64,000 nucleotides of DNA from Bog-950 sp046329515 (GCA_046329515.1 JAXLUM010000005.1:235571-299570), one strand, 5' to 3'; positions 8,909-20,897 are shown, numbered from the stretch's first letter. The notes: a model not told the origin generated them from the letters alone. Numbers and translations: made by a program.

Positions 8909-9562
8909 CTACTGGGCCTTTTTGTAGTCGGCAGGCACAGTAAATTCCGCATCGGCTATTTCAGTTTGCTTAACGCTTACTAAATCGTAGCTGGCTATTA
9001 CTTTGCCTTGCAGGTTTTTGGTAATTGATTTAACCGGAAAGCCTTTTATTTTTTCGGCGCTTAAGCCAAGTATATCATAGTTGCTGCGGAAGAAAGGGAA
9101 ATACTGGTAGAAAGGATATTTCACATCCACCGTAACCCACATTTCTGTTTCAGTTAAAGTAGTGCTTACTACCATCTTCTCACACTTTACACCTCCAAAC
9201 TGCATGGTTTCGCCGGTGCGTGTAACCTTAACACCACTCACATCCATATCCTTAGGCGGCTGTATTTTATTAGTAGGCATGGCAAAATAGGTTTTAGCCT
9301 GTCCGCCGCTTGGTGTGCCTTCATTAAACATTAAAAGCTGGTTGCCTTTGCGGTCAGCTATAAAATCTGACACCGTATTTACCTTACCATCGCTGAATGT
9401 CATCTGCATTTTGCAGGCATCATCAGTAATGTACCAGGTTACGCTTATAGTTGAACCAATGGCGTTATCGCTGGTATATTTTTGTTCTACCACAAGCCCT
9501 TTTGCTGCATAAGTAAATTGCAGAACAGCTAATAAGGCCGTTAGAATAGTTAGTTTCTTCAT
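8909..9562 (-). CDS. DUF4412-like exported protein
   Basis: A 217-residue secreted protein with a signal peptide (MKKLTILTALLAVLQFTYA, then AKG). The mature domain has the DUF4412 pattern: a substrate-like first strand (LVVEQKYTSDN), a reference to ionic or redox state (DACKMQMTFSDGKVNTVSDF), a Cys-containing hairpin (FGGVKCEKMVV) and the closing GFPVKSI. DUF4412 proteins are periplasmic or outer-membrane-associated in Bacteroidota and their function is unknown. A second member lies at 22157-22921. Confidence 0.75.
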   Translation of the reverse strand: MKKLTILTALLAVLQFTYAAKGLVVEQKYTSDNAIGSTISVTWYITDDACKMQMTFSDGKVNTVSDFIADRKGNQLLMFNEGTPSGGQAKTYFAMPTNKIQPPKDMDVSGVKVTRTGETMQFGGVKCEKMVVSTTLTETEMWVTVDVKYPFYQYFPFFRSNYDILGLSAEKIKGFPVKSITKNLQGKVIASYDLVSVKQTEIADAEFTVPADYKKAQ

Positions 9563-9590
9563 ACTACGTTTATTTCTGTTGCTTGTTTAA

Positions 9591-11051
9591 TTAGTTACCT
9601 ACCACACCCTTAACCTGTGCCGAGTTATAAGTGCCGTCATTAACACCGGTTAGCGGATTACCATTGCGCTTAATGGCATTACCCGCAGGGCCGCTTTGCG
9701 GACCATAGAATGGCAGGAAGCCGCCCGGAATTGGAATAGGAATACAGATTTGACCGATGATTGGAATGCTTACACAAACTTCAATATCTACATCAATGTA
9801 GCCCTGCTGGCCCTGTTGGCCGAAAGGACCGCCATCGCCACCATAAGCTGATGGAGTGATATTTATAGTAGCAACGCTAATAGGAATGCTGATTGGATAA
9901 TTAGCTGTTGCACCATCACCGGGAACTGAACCCACACAGCATGTTGCCGCTGTACCGCTTTGGAATACGCCTATGTTTATACCACCCGGGTTGGTTACGC
10001 CACCGGCGCCAGATTCAGAACCACCGCCACCGCACATACCAAAGCCAATTACAATTTGGCCGATAATTGGAATGCTTGGCGTGCCTAATGCAAAGCCTAC
10101 TGAACCACCACCGCTACCACCGCCATAAATGGCGCCGTTGTTCTGCAGTATAGTGCGTGTAGTTAAATTCATAGCCATACCACCATCCTCCCCGGGGTTA
10201 CCACCGGCTACTAAAAGGCTGCCATTAAATACAAATGAACCGCCATCGCCACCGTGACCAAGTATATCGCCGTTGTTTACAATACATACCAGCGAGCTGG
10301 CAGCAAGGCCACCTGTGGTATAAGCCGGTATAGTGTTATCTGTTGCTTTAAGTTCCACTGCATTGTTGATGTTAAGCAGCACATACTGTGGTGAGCCTGT
10401 AGGCAGGTTGTTTATTGCCTGTAAGTTGTAATCAAGTTGGTCAGTAGGTATGGTAAATATTTGCGGAGCTTTAACTGTTACGGTATACGTTAAAAAGTGT
10501 ATCTCATCGCCGCAAAAGGCCTGTATAATTATTGGATAAACACCACCCACGGGTGCACACAAATCAGCTTTTACTACAATTTGTACAGTGCCGGCAGAAT
10601 CAATAGTAGGGTTACCATTAAATGAAGCGGTTACGCCTTGTGGCAGTGAGCCAAGGAATATCAATGATATATCCTGATTGCCGTGGGTTTGGTGAACCGT
10701 GATAGTAGAGCTTACTGAATCAGAAAAAATGCGGTCAAGCGTATCCGTAGCGTCGTCAATAGTCATGGTAAATGCACACTCGTAGCAATTCTTCTCATAG
10801 GTTTTCAACCAGCACTCGCCATTCCAATACTCAATTAAGCTATCGGTAGTATTAAAAATGGTAAGGCCTTTCAGCGGGTTATTAATAGCATCGCGCTGAG
10901 AAAGCGTTAAACGCGGAAGGCCGAGTCCACGGTCCGTACTTTCCAATTGAAGCACCGCACTGCTGTCCGGTATAAGAATGTTAATACCCACCTGGGCGCG
11001 TAATTCACCCAAGCTTGCAAACACCAGTAGTAAAAAGAGAATTTTCTTCAT
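9591..11051 (-). CDS. Glycine-rich exported surface protein
   Basis: A 486-residue exported protein. The ATG at 11051 is chosen because a signal peptide starts there (MKKILFLLLVFASLGELRAQ). Next comes a motif seen at the N-terminus of many Bacteroidota surface and tail-fibre-like proteins: PDSSAVLQLESTDRGLGLPR, then LTIFNTTDSLIEYWNGECW. The middle (about 85-200) is Ig-like (ITVHQTHGNQDISLIF). The C-terminal half is extremely Gly-rich (GGSGGGSVGFALG; GAGGVTNPGG; GDGGPFGQQGQQG) with alternating IPI-type segments. No T9SS signature is obvious at the C-terminus (QVKGVVGN). Likely structural; function unknown. Confidence 0.78.
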   Translation of the reverse strand: MKKILFLLLVFASLGELRAQVGINILIPDSSAVLQLESTDRGLGLPRLTLSQRDAINNPLKGLTIFNTTDSLIEYWNGECWLKTYEKNCYECAFTMTIDDATDTLDRIFSDSVSSTITVHQTHGNQDISLIFLGSLPQGVTASFNGNPTIDSAGTVQIVVKADLCAPVGGVYPIIIQAFCGDEIHFLTYTVTVKAPQIFTIPTDQLDYNLQAINNLPTGSPQYVLLNINNAVELKATDNTIPAYTTGGLAASSLVCIVNNGDILGHGGDGGSFVFNGSLLVAGGNPGEDGGMAMNLTTRTILQNNGAIYGGGSGGGSVGFALGTPSIPIIGQIVIGFGMCGGGGSESGAGGVTNPGGINIGVFQSGTAATCCVGSVPGDGATANYPISIPISVATINITPSAYGGDGGPFGQQGQQGYIDVDIEVCVSIPIIGQICIPIPIPGGFLPFYGPQSGPAGNAIKRNGNPLTGVNDGTYNSAQVKGVVGN

Positions 11052-11169
11052 GTAGCAATTATTGCGATGCCAAAAATAGTACTTATTCCCTCTTGTAAAA
11101 GGGTAATACACCTTTCTTAATAATAAAGAAGTAAAAGCGGGCACCGCCGCGAAATTTGCGCTTTAACAA

Positions 11170-11551
11170 CTAGGCCACCGTAGCCAGCCACCAGGTGTTT
11201 CCAAAGGGGTCTAATATGCCGGCAGCCCTATCCGCATAGCTGGTTTTAACGGGTTCCATAGCGCTTTTGCATCCTCTTTCCATAGCTAGCTTATAGGTAG
11301 CATCGGTATCGGGCAAATAAATGAACAAACCGGCATTTTGAACCGGGTAAAGCTCTACCGTATCAGCAAACATTATAACCGAGCCTCCAATATCAACCTG
11401 GGCATGTTGTATTCTGCCGGGTTCATCAGGCCGCTCCATTACGTGCAATTCTTTGGCGCCGAACAGTTCTTTCATAAAGCTCATGGAAGTCCCCGGCGTT
11501 ATCTACAATGGCGTAAGGCATTGGCGGTATTTTGGTTAGCGGTATTTTCAT
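11170..11551 (-). pseudogene. VOC-family (glyoxalase-like) protein, one frameshift
   Basis: Reading from an ATG at 11551 gives MKIPLTKIPPMPYAIVDNAG then DF; after one extra base near 11479-11480 the next frame continues FMKELFGAKELHVMERPDEP to WWLATVA at 11170. Removing a single C gives a continuous VOC/PhnB-like protein of about 126 residues (GAKE, metal-ligand-like H in IQHAQVDIGG, DPFGNTWWLA). The downstream frame alone (11170-11484) encodes 104 residues. VOC proteins bind metals and include glyoxalases and dioxygenases; the substrate is unknown. This is the first of many frameshifts extending to about 21.5 kb, so a sequence error is likely. Confidence 0.7.
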
Positions 11552-11759
11552 AACAAGTATTTATAAGGTAGAAACGCCGGCAGTTACTCAGTATCCTGCG
11601 TTAGCGCGCTTTTTAAATAAACGGCCATTTTTTCCACAGCCAAGCTTAAACGGCATCGGCTTTGGCGTATTTATTTACTGGCAAGTTTTTTCAATGGCTG
11701 CCGTTTTTCGGTCGAAGTTCATCAGCAGTTTGGCAAAAACGTGAAAAGTTAAGGTAGTT

Positions 11760-12960
11760 GCGCTCAAAGGTTCTGACACATTTTTACGTCTTTGCATGAA
11801 AACCTGAAATCAAAAGCATTCATAAAGCGCTTCTTCGTCTGTTTCAAACACTTTATCATTAACGAACGGGCATCAAGCCCATAGAACAAATCATAGCTGC
11901 ACCTTCTTTGCAGCATTATGCCCTTATCATATTTCTGCGTATGAAAGGTAGTTGGCCATGTTGTAGTTAAAGGCATTATCGCGAACGGCCTTGTTCAGCG
12001 GCAGCGGTATTCTGTAATAAAGTCGTTAGCTCCAATCACTGACGAGGCGCGCCGTGGTAACAATGTTCTTTATAGTTCTGCTGGTTTATCTCGCCGTTCA
12101 CCAGCAAAATACCTTTCTCCAACCTTGTCGTAAAGTTCAAACAGCTCATTAAAGAAACTGCCATCGCTGCGATTAACTCTGCTTATGCAAAAGGCTACAA
12201 GTGAAAAGAAATTCGCCATGTTGCTGTAGTCCACATCATAGCTGCAAGTTCATCGCTATCCATTACGATGGCAAAGCCAGCTTTACATTAAATGGCAATT
12301 GGCGTATACCGTTAAGTAAGCCTTAACCAACACATTTTCTTTTATACCCTTAGCGCCTACCATCTTCAATAACTCTGCCTGGTTAAAGCTTTTCATTTTC
12401 AAACCCAAACACATTGTTATCGTTGGTAAGCTGGCAGAGTTGGCGCAGTCATTGCATAAAACATCATGTTCTCCTGCTGTTTGCGGTGCTCCGTAATAAA
12501 ACGGCTATACGTTTTCCGCGAGCCTGGAATGCAATTCTTCTAACAATTCATTGCGTAATACCTTCCAGAAAGAGGTCCGGACGCATAATTTCTTTGCTCT
12601 TTTGTTTTAACTGGCTTCCAGTGAAGCCTTGTTGAGGGCTGCATCCTTTCTGAAAAGAAGTCATTAATGTTGCGGCACAAAGCCCCGCTTGCTTTAAGGT
12701 TCTCTCCGCATATATAAACTGCTCTACTGCACTTATTAATCCGACACCAGGTAACGGAACTTTTTTCATTGTAAGGCGACTTGCCAAAAGCTGCCTCCTG
12801 CGGTTTCTCTCTTATTCTGCTATCTTTACCCAATGCCAGTACTGTGCAGCAACTCTGCTGTTTCTGCTGCTGAAGAAGGCGAGGAAAGTAACGGCCCAGG
12901 TCCCGCTTCTGCTTCCGCTACACACTGTATATTTCTTCCAGCCTTCGGCTTATGGTTTTA
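11760..12960 (-). pseudogene. Remnants of an unidentified minus-strand gene or genes, heavily frameshifted
   Basis: No intact reading frame. Protein-like stretches on the minus strand jump between frames: LGRYFPRLLQQQKQQ and KDSRIREKPQEAAFGKSPYN (near 12.8 kb), LPGVGLISAVEQFIYAERTL (12.7 kb), NDFFSERMQPS and KPVKTK (12.6 kb), and SYDLFYGLDARSLM with KCLKQTKKRFMNAF (11.8-11.9 kb). The order on the strand is consistent with one or two genes carrying many indels. I do not recognise a family. Strand assignment is moderately supported, function not at all. Confidence 0.35.
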
Positions 12961-13030
12961 CCTGTCATTAACTTTTAAAATTATCCGAAATATACCAAAA
13001 AATGTATTATTTTTTACTATATCAATAAAA

Positions 13031-13038
13031 TATTTTTG
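13031..13038 (+). promoter_or_regulatory. Bacteroidota -7 box (TATTTTTG) before the 13061 gene
   Basis: TATTTTTG fits the Bacteroidota -7 consensus TAnnTTTG and sits 22 nt before the ATG at 13061. No clear -33 TTG is visible at the expected distance. Confidence 0.4.
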
Positions 13039-13060
13039 TATCAAGCCAAAAATAGTGGCT

Positions 13061-14479
13061 ATGAAAGCTAAAGAGATATGTATTGTTTGTGGCTCATGGT
13101 TATTCGTTGCCTCTGCGTGCCGTGCAATGCCCAGCCCAATGCAGAACGACCTTTTTCAGGCGCACTAACCGGCAGTTGCAGCCAGTATATGGATGTGCTT
13201 GCTAATGATGGATTAGATAGCAGGCTGGCGCTGCCATCATAGTTATACCATCGTGGCAAATTTGCAGCTAACAGTTATTTCAACCATCACGCCCAAGGGC
13301 TTACCGGAACTGATGCGACTATGCCATGTTAATAAAGGCGATTAATGATACTGCAACGCCAGCATCAACTGTTTCATTAACAACTATATCTTCACAGCGC
13401 GATGCCGAACAAAACGGATTAGTTCGTGTGACGTTGACATACTGGCTCTTGGCCTTGCTTATAACCTAACCGGCCCATCCTGCCTTCCTGTTACCGTAAA
13501 TGCACTGGCATGGCAACCTCTTCTTATTTAAACAGTAACCCCGGCGCTGCTGATTGTAACGGAGATGGTATAGGCAAATGATGGTGACGCTGACAGCAAT
13601 ACCCGCTACGGACAATTCGTTCCCTTCTCTACCTATTATGAAGTGATACCAGCAGATGTTATAATGGCTACCGCTTTTGCTGAAATACCCAACGGCGATT
13701 CAGTTGCTGACGGAGACACTGGATATGCTGTAAATAAAACTAGGTAACGATTTGAGTGTGCAGGAAGCCTAAGCGGCGCAGCCTTAGCTTACGATTCGAT
13801 AATGGTTTTATTGACGGAAGCGCCTTGCAAAGGCTACAACTTCTGGTTTTTGCAAAAATGATGCTCCCCTTTCTAATAAAAAAACCAATCAGGCCTATGG
13901 GTCAATTGATGTGGTGATGAAAGAAACCAATCATCAACTGCAAGTGTAAAGGAGTTGTTACGCACGCATTCTACGATGATAATATTGACGGTAGCTGTGT
14001 TGACTGGGCTGGCACGATTTAAATTTTCAATTATGAAAAACGGCAAGGAAAGCGAGTTTAACGGTGACAAGATGTTTGCATACAAGGCACCTCCACCGTG
14101 CATGTGTTTAAATGGTTGATGATAAACGAAAGTCTGGCAATTGCAATCGTTGCCGCTTACCCCAACCCAACCAACGGCCAGCTAATCATTGAGGCCGCTA
14201 AACTGGAAGGACTAACTATTTACGATTTAAGCGGAAGGCAGCTGTTTACTTCAGCCTTTGCCTGAGTAACAGCTATGAAAAGAACGCATATTCTTGGGCT
14301 GGCAGCCGGGACTTACCTGTTACAGCTTAAAGCTGACACTACCATTATTACCGCAAGAAACTTATTGTTCAACCCAAACCCCCAGCACAAAGAAAGATTG
14401 TAAAAAAGAGCCGGCACAAGCTCAAGGAGCCGCACCGGCGTACAAAAGGCGAAACCAAATTTAACAAACTAAATCAATA
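13061..14479 (+). pseudogene. T9SS type A exported protein, multiply frameshifted
   Basis: Start ATG at 13061 (MKAKEICIVCG), then a signal-peptide-like stretch ending near CNAQP in another frame. Segments in order but in different frames: ALTGSCSQYMDVLANDGLDS, a Ca-binding type-3-like DCNGDGIG plus NDGDADSNTRYGQF, and TYYEVIPADV. The last 100 residues are a T9SS type A sorting domain: AAYPNPTNGQLIIEAAKLEG, LTIYDLSGRQLFTS, LAAGTYLLQLKADTTIIT, then a basic tail ending KFNKLNQ. Sorting domains of this type direct proteins across the outer membrane. At least six frame changes are needed to read through. The next gene starts 3 bp downstream. Confidence 0.6.
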
Positions 14480-14481
14480 AC

Positions 14482-16790
14482 ATGGAAACCTTTTAGAATC
14501 ATACTTATGGTAGCCTTTATGGCCATTATAAGCTTTGCGCGGCCTCAAACCAGTTCTACCGTCAGTACAGGCGGGGCAAGTGCGCATTGGTAGATTCCAC
14601 TAATAATTACCCCATTGATAGCTTTACCGTATTGGTACCGCCAACAAACGGCACCATCAGTTATTCGCCTGCATATGGCTCGTACGTTTATTGCCCTAAC
14701 AACGGCTTTATAGGCGCTGATTTTGCCCAGGCTTACATATGCTTTAACACGGGCTTTTTGGTAAAAACCGGTGATATTTAATATTACCTTTTTGGTTGAT
14801 AGCAGCAACCCCTTGCACCTTAACCGCTTACGTTGTGCAGGATTCAGCAGCAGTTCGCCCGGGCGGTAATCGCTTCATTGCAATTACCGTGGTGGTGTTC
14901 CGCCTTTTACTTATTTATGGTCTGATGGCTCTACTTCAGATATTTACTGCGAACCCAGCCTTAATGCCGGCGGTTGCGTAACCGTAACCGATAATGCAGG
15001 TTGCTTTTTCAGCGCTTGCAGTGGCAATAACGGCTGCCAGTTAGTGTTAAACGTAGCCCATAAATACCTGTGGCTTCGCGGGCCGGTATAATAGCCGTGC
15101 TTCCGGTGACAGCCCCTTACCCTATTACTGGAATACAGGCGTTAACACTGGGGAAATACCGGTAACGTACAACAGGAACCATGTATTGCCTGTAATTGAC
15201 GCTTAATGCGCCGTGCAGGGTAGCTGCTACCAGGTAATGCTAAGCAGGCAACTGTTCTTTCTACGGTTACAGCGCCAACCCACGGTGGTGGAACTGATGT
15301 AGATTTCACAGCTACTACGATTCAAGCTATACTGCCAGTTCCATTACATGGGATTTTTGGCGATAACACTACCGGTACCGCTAACCCAACACACGCTTAT
15401 GCAAACTGTGGTGTATACAACGTAACACTTATTTATATAGCAACGGCGATTCATGCTCCTACACCAACCAGGTGTACGCGCAATGCGACTTCACCACGTT
15501 ATCCGTTGTGCCGCTAAATACCTTACTACTATGGGGATAAACAGCAATTTCCACTTTATGATTACTCCGCCTACAACCCAATTACATGGATACGGGATTT
15601 TGGTGACGGGTACAACATCAACTTCTACAGACCCTATGCACAGTTATGGCACACAGGGCACATGGAACGTTTGCTTAACTATTACTGATGGCAGCGGATG
15701 TTCATCAAGCTACTGCGAGCAGGTAAGTAATGTGCTCTGCACAGACCTACTGCTTTTTTATACCACCAAACAACAGTTACACCGGGCTTCTTTCCGTTGT
15801 GGACTTACTTAACTGCTTTTCGGCAACAGCGGCAACATAATGATGGATGGCACTATGACCTACCACTATCCTGATGGCGCTACCTTCAATTATTCTTCAC
15901 CTCCGGCTATCAAGGCACGACAACTACATTCTTACTTTCACCTTCACCAATCTGCTGCTTTACCTGCAGATGTGTATGCTGACCTTACAGCAGGTGCTGG
16001 TACGCAATTAGGGCTCAATAGCTAACGATACGCTTTAGCCTCATCAGCTGGGCGTAGACATTAACCTGGCGGATAAATATGGCTGTTGTAAGCGATTCAG
16101 TGGTTGGTTCATGGGACTTAACGATAAAGCCGTATCACCTAAAGGTGAATCTGCTTTAGGTATTATTCCGGTTAGCACACAGGAGTTTACCGTATCCGTT
16201 TCCAAAACACTGGTAACGCCTGCGCAAAACGTAATGATACGCGACGAGATTAACAGCAATATTGACCTTACTACTGTAAAAGTTACAGGGTACCGACCAT
16301 CAGCAATGTAGCTGAAATTATCCTGCACGAATTAGTGGTAACTTTGCCAACATAATGCTGCCTGATGTAGCGGGTTCACAAATTACGAAGGCAGCTAGGC
16401 TATATTGATGTATTGCTGGGTTGAAGCCAGGCTTACCTTATGGCACCGCAAATATTCAACACGGCCAACATTTACTGATTTTACGTTCTTGTTGTATTAC
16501 TAACACTGGTAGTAATACATTGGGTGGACCAACAGTAACAACAAATTGCAACAACTTCCGTGTTTACCCTGTTGCCTAACCCTGCGCAAGCGCAACTTTA
16601 CATACGTGGTGAGTTTGACAAAAATTCGACCTACGAAGTAATGGATGCGCTTGGCCAAACAGCGTAGTTGCCAATGGCGAACATGGTATAAGCAACCGTG
16701 TTGACGCATCAACTTTTAGCACGGTATTACCTGGCAAAAGCAAGAGGAGATGGCGAGCGGCGTTCCTAACGCCTTGTTATTGCAAAATAA
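14482..16790 (+). pseudogene. T9SS type A exported PKD/SprB-like repeat protein, multiply frameshifted
   Basis: Removing one G after the ATG at 14482 gives MKPFRIILMVAFMAIISFA, a signal peptide. Then come VDSTNNYPIDSFTVLVPPTN, a SprB-like unit (YLWSDGST, then GGCVTVTDNAGC, 14.9-15.0 kb), PKD-like units (GDNTTGTANPTHAYANCGVY at 15.4 kb; TDPMHSYGTQGTWNVCLTIT at 15.6 kb), a beta-sandwich with VSPKGESALGIIPVSTQEF (16.1-16.3 kb), and a T9SS type A end: NFRVYP, PAQAQLYIRGEFDKN, YEVMDALGQT, LVIAK with TAA at 16788-16790. Segments occur in three frames in the right order. Expected function: large cell-surface or secreted protein. Intact homologues would be 740-770 residues. Confidence 0.65.
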
Positions 16791-17880
16791 TTTCTTCTCA
16801 GTCTGTGCTGTCACCCGTGTGTGCCTTTTTTATTGCTTGGCTATATTTGCGTCAATCGAATGACACCAACAACAACATTAGCTCCTTATGGTTTAGTTTG
16901 ACGTGTTTTCTATACCTCTTGCGCCGCACTAAAGCTGGTAGTGATTAAAATGTAACATCAATATTTTTTGTTGTTGCGAGATAATCAGTTATTATATTTA
17001 AGTAAATAAATAAAGTATTAGCCACCTCAGGCGTGTCATCGATATTCATTTCACCTGGGTGCATGGCATTGTTTCTGTCGCAATTTAATAATATCTACTG
17101 CTTGTTGTATTTTTTCGGTACATTCTTTACTAAGGCACCTTATCATTGTATTTAATATCCTTTTTTCTAGAGACTTCGCAGTTTTTGTAGTGCCAATCAA
17201 GTAATTGCAAGCCAGAACTTCTAGAGATGCTGGTTATAATTACTGGCTTCCATATAATCCTTTCTTTGTATTTTCAGCATACTTGCTCACTATACCTCCT
17301 GAATATGTAAGTAATTAAGCATCCGAATTCAAACAGCTATGAAAAACATCAAGACACTGAAAAACTATATGGAGATAAGGAAATCCTTTCTAATTAATGG
17401 TTTCATCTGTTTGTTTTCCTGAAAATGTGAACAATCCATAATTCCATGTCTGTCTTTTAAATATGTTAAACAATATGACAGTTGAAGGCGTCATTCAACT
17501 GAGGTAAGGGCAGCATTGCATAATTAACTTATAATAGCTAATTGCACTTACAATAGACAATAGAAAGCATACACCTAACTTGCCTGTTTGCTAGATCTGA
17601 TTTTTGAGTATCACGCATTGCTTGAAGTTTGTGGGCAAGCTTATGCCATTATTTTGTGGGCATGTAACATTTGGCTGCAGTGTTATCAGCAAAGAGATTG
17701 TGTTAAGTGATTGACTAAGCATTTCTAAAAGAGAAAATCATTTATCTTGCAATCAGGTAACAGTAGCTGAAGGCCCTTAACTATCACATTTTAATCAACC
17801 AGATTATAAAATGATTTTGGATAAACTGACATGCTGGCTAAAGAGCTTTGTTATCATTCTGTGCAGGTAATCACATGAAG
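16791..17880. other. Intergenic or unreadable stretch with no supported gene
   Basis: No reading frame of useful length on either strand and no recognised RNA or mobile element. The part at 16,950-17,650 is AT-rich with many stops. A short minus-strand peptide-like run (KECTEKIQQAVDIIKLRQKQ, near 17.1 kb) may be a remnant, but nothing else supports it. This may include the 3' end of the minus-strand repeat protein that follows, obscured by indels. Confidence 0.3.
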
Positions 17881-20800
17881 CTACAGTGGCAGTATCATCC
17901 AGGAAAGTACAACTGTTATTATCAGTATAACTATAGTTGCTATGACTGTCAACTGGCTAAGCTGGTAAAACGAACTGGGTAACAATTAGTAGGCCGCTAT
18001 ATGGCTCACTGGCAGTACACTGGTTATTACTACTCTATTGCGTATGGTTGCACTACTTACCGGAAAAAGTAAAAGCTTAATGGGGAGAAGCATTTACCGT
18101 AATCGTTAAGGCCAGCATTGAACTATCATAGCCATTAACTGCACCAACGCGATTGCAATTGTTGGCAGAAGTTGTTGAAGGCCATTACATGACCATCAAT
18201 GGTAGTAGCGCCTCGACCAGCTTGTTGGGCAAGTCCAGTTGTAAGAAGTAGCATTAGCAATATAAGAACCATATACACTAATTAGAAGAACTTTTCGCAA
18301 CGGTTGTTACTGCTTTATAGCTGGTGTTAGCTAAAAGTACTTGGAATGGTAACACTAAATTGATGCAGATTGAAGCGGAACCCATATTGTTAATGGTACC
18401 AACGATAATAACTCTTCCGCTTCAACTGGTTGCATCTTGGTAATAGAAGGATCAGGATGATGAGCCTGACCAGCTGAAGGAATGTTCAGCCATAAGCGCC
18501 ATAGCCTGCGACAATTAACACGAATCGTTTGACTGCTGCCACTGTAACATTGTTGTTGCCACTAATAGTGCTCCGAAAAATGGTATTTCGTAACGGATGA
18601 TGGCAAGGTTTTCAGTTGTGAGTCGCAATCCGTTGCGCAATAATTACCTGTAGTATGCCGCTAACAGCACGGTACGATTAATTGCGACAGGTGCTGGCAT
18701 CTGTCCATTGCGATGGTAAGGTCCAGGTAATAGTTGTTCGTTACCAGTTAATGGCGATATTGTTCATTGTTTCCAAGCAAACGGTAGTGTTACCCAGAAT
18801 ACTCCGTAGGCACGTTTGGCCAATTGACTTCATCGACACAGTGAAAGCAGGGAAGTTGCATCGTTATCAGTAAATCGTTAACTGGCGTAACTCGTTATGA
18901 AGCATCTGCGTGGCTGTCGGTAAAACATCGCGGGAATGTTGCCGGAAGTTTGCCCCAGGATATTTCATCGAAAATCTTGCGGTAAAGTCCAGGTAATAGC
19001 TTCTGCAGGGGCGCCGTTTACAGCACTAACAGACAGAATCGCCCGGTTGGATTGCGCAAACGACTGTTGCGCCGTTTATGGAGCCTTGCCGCGCCTAAAT
19101 AACAATCAATAAGCCATCGATTTTAACGGTAGAATATGCGTTTGGTAATCCCAACTGGCTGACGGTGAACCATAATTCAATCGAATCGATGCATTTGCCA
19201 AAGCTTCATAGTGATACAGCAATTCGGGTCGCTTTGCAATAGCGGCAACTTTGCCGGTAAACTTAATCGACAGGGCGACCCTGGTGGAAAACTCGACAGG
19301 CCATCGAGGCGCTTACGCCCACATCAGGACGGCTACCTGCGGAGCGAATTGTTGAGGCGTCGCAGCAGGAAAGTGGCATTGTTTACCGTTAAGGTGGCCG
19401 TTGCTGAAACAGATCGCCAGCAGCCAACCGTCATCGAGCGCCCTGCGGCTGGCGGGCGATTCATACCGATCAAGCCATACCGCGATGGTTATGCCGCCAG
19501 CTGGCGTAGCGCCCTGAGTAACCCGAATATTGCTGCGACAGTGAAGCTTACCGCCGCCATTAGCGCTGACCTTGCCGACAGGGCGGCTGGCCTGCCTGAA
19601 GTAAAGGCGGCGTCTGGAGATCGCCGGCGGCAACGGTTATTGGCGGACGGTTTGTTGGCTGGCGCAGTGCAGGCCGGAGGATACATGCCGAACCCCGTAG
19701 CCTGAACAGCGATTATGACATTCAGCTACACTTTCAAATTGATGCTTGCACTGTGTCAGGAACTGCAGTTGGTCTATGTAAACAGGAATGTTAGAGATAA
19801 ATAGGGGTGAGAAGCCGATGAGATCATGGTTACGACGATGTTAATAATAGTATTGGCTTATTCGAACTTCAACTTAATATGCCGTTAATGACGGTAAGCC
19901 CATCAATTCCGTTTATTTTTACGGAGTCGGCATTTTAGATGGAGCCATTCAGACCACATAAAAATCATGTTTTATCACGAAGTGATTTGCCGAACAGAAT
20001 CCTGGAAAGACGGTTCGATAACCGACCGCGCTGTTGCTTCTGGCATAGTTTTTCCAGAAGATGTAAGAAGCAACCCGAAGGTTATTGAATCCAGCCCCGT
20101 TTTGCCAATTTAAACAACTGGGTAGCAGTCAAATTCGCCGAAATAAAATTGATGTTGGATCCACCTGCAGCGCAACCTGAAGGTGACCTAACTCATTTGT
20201 TGTCTCCGTGCCTGATGGGAAAAAATGAAATTTAGCATTGGTAGTAGCGGGCCTAATAGCCATATGGTGTTGCCCGTTGTTGCTCCTTATACGTCATCAT
20301 TATTGCAGGGCTTTAGCATAAAAGCAATTGATGGTTGAAATGAATTAAACCCGGCACAGTAATTGCGTATCTCAAGCAGCTTACGCCTGAAATACTCAGC
20401 GCCTACGCACTATCATTCAGGAAGACGAGAAGTTGTCGCGTGAAAATAGGAATAAAATCGGCGTGCTAAGATCCGGTGTTTCAGGTACCAAAGCAAGCGT
20501 ATATTGTAAGGCCCTGAATTAAACAAAGATGCAGGGGCGAAGGAGCACGCAGGCAGAATAGACTGGATATTGCGTAGCGTTTCATACGCACCGGCAAAAT
20601 AAATAACGTCCTTTTACGCGGTAATAATTTGCTGTGTTGCCACTATAGCACCTGTATTGTGCGCATAGGTAGTAGCGCTTCCGGTGTAGATGTTGGTCCA
20701 TGTGCTGCCGTCAGGGCTGTTTTCAACTATAGCGGCAGTAGTAGCCCAGCTTAAGCTTATATAATGTGCAGCACCGTTTGTGCACCAATTGCCGTTAACC

Positions 20801-20897
20801 GGCTTCGGCATTGTGGTGGTTGTGCATATACCCCAAGGGTAATGAATAGAAACAATAAAGCAGCCAGTGGCTTTAGGTAGGGGTAAAACTTTAACAT
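17881..20897 (-). pseudogene. Large Ig/FN3-like repeat surface protein, heavily frameshifted
   Basis: A minus-strand gene starts at the ATG at 20897: MLKFYPYLKPLAALLFLFIT then LGVYAQPP, a signal peptide. After one frame change it continues CPKPVNGNWCTNGAAHYISL, then WATTAAIVENSPDGSTWTNI and TYAHNTG, a fibronectin III-like start, with YYRVKG next. Downstream, Ig/PKD-like cores of the form TWTLP or WT.P recur on the minus strand with the Trp codon at about 18,990 (ITWTLPQDF), 18,724 (ITWTLP), 18,491 (IPSAG) and 18,236 (YNWT.PTSWS), and probably near 17,975 (FVLPA). Spacing is 230-270 nt, one domain each. Nearly every unit is interrupted by indels. Central 19.0-20.5 kb is mostly unreadable. Confidence 0.45.

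Noticed and set aside
16791..17880. Short peptide-like run KECTEKIQQAVDIIKLRQKQ on the minus strand
   Set aside because: Too short and without start, stop or neighbouring support; kept as a note only.
19211..19705. Open plus-strand frame of 164 residues (Arg/Ala-rich)
   Set aside because: No homology-like motif, low complexity, and located in the frameshift-dense segment where minus-strand Ig-like cores are better supported. Long GC-rich frames on this strand arise by chance.
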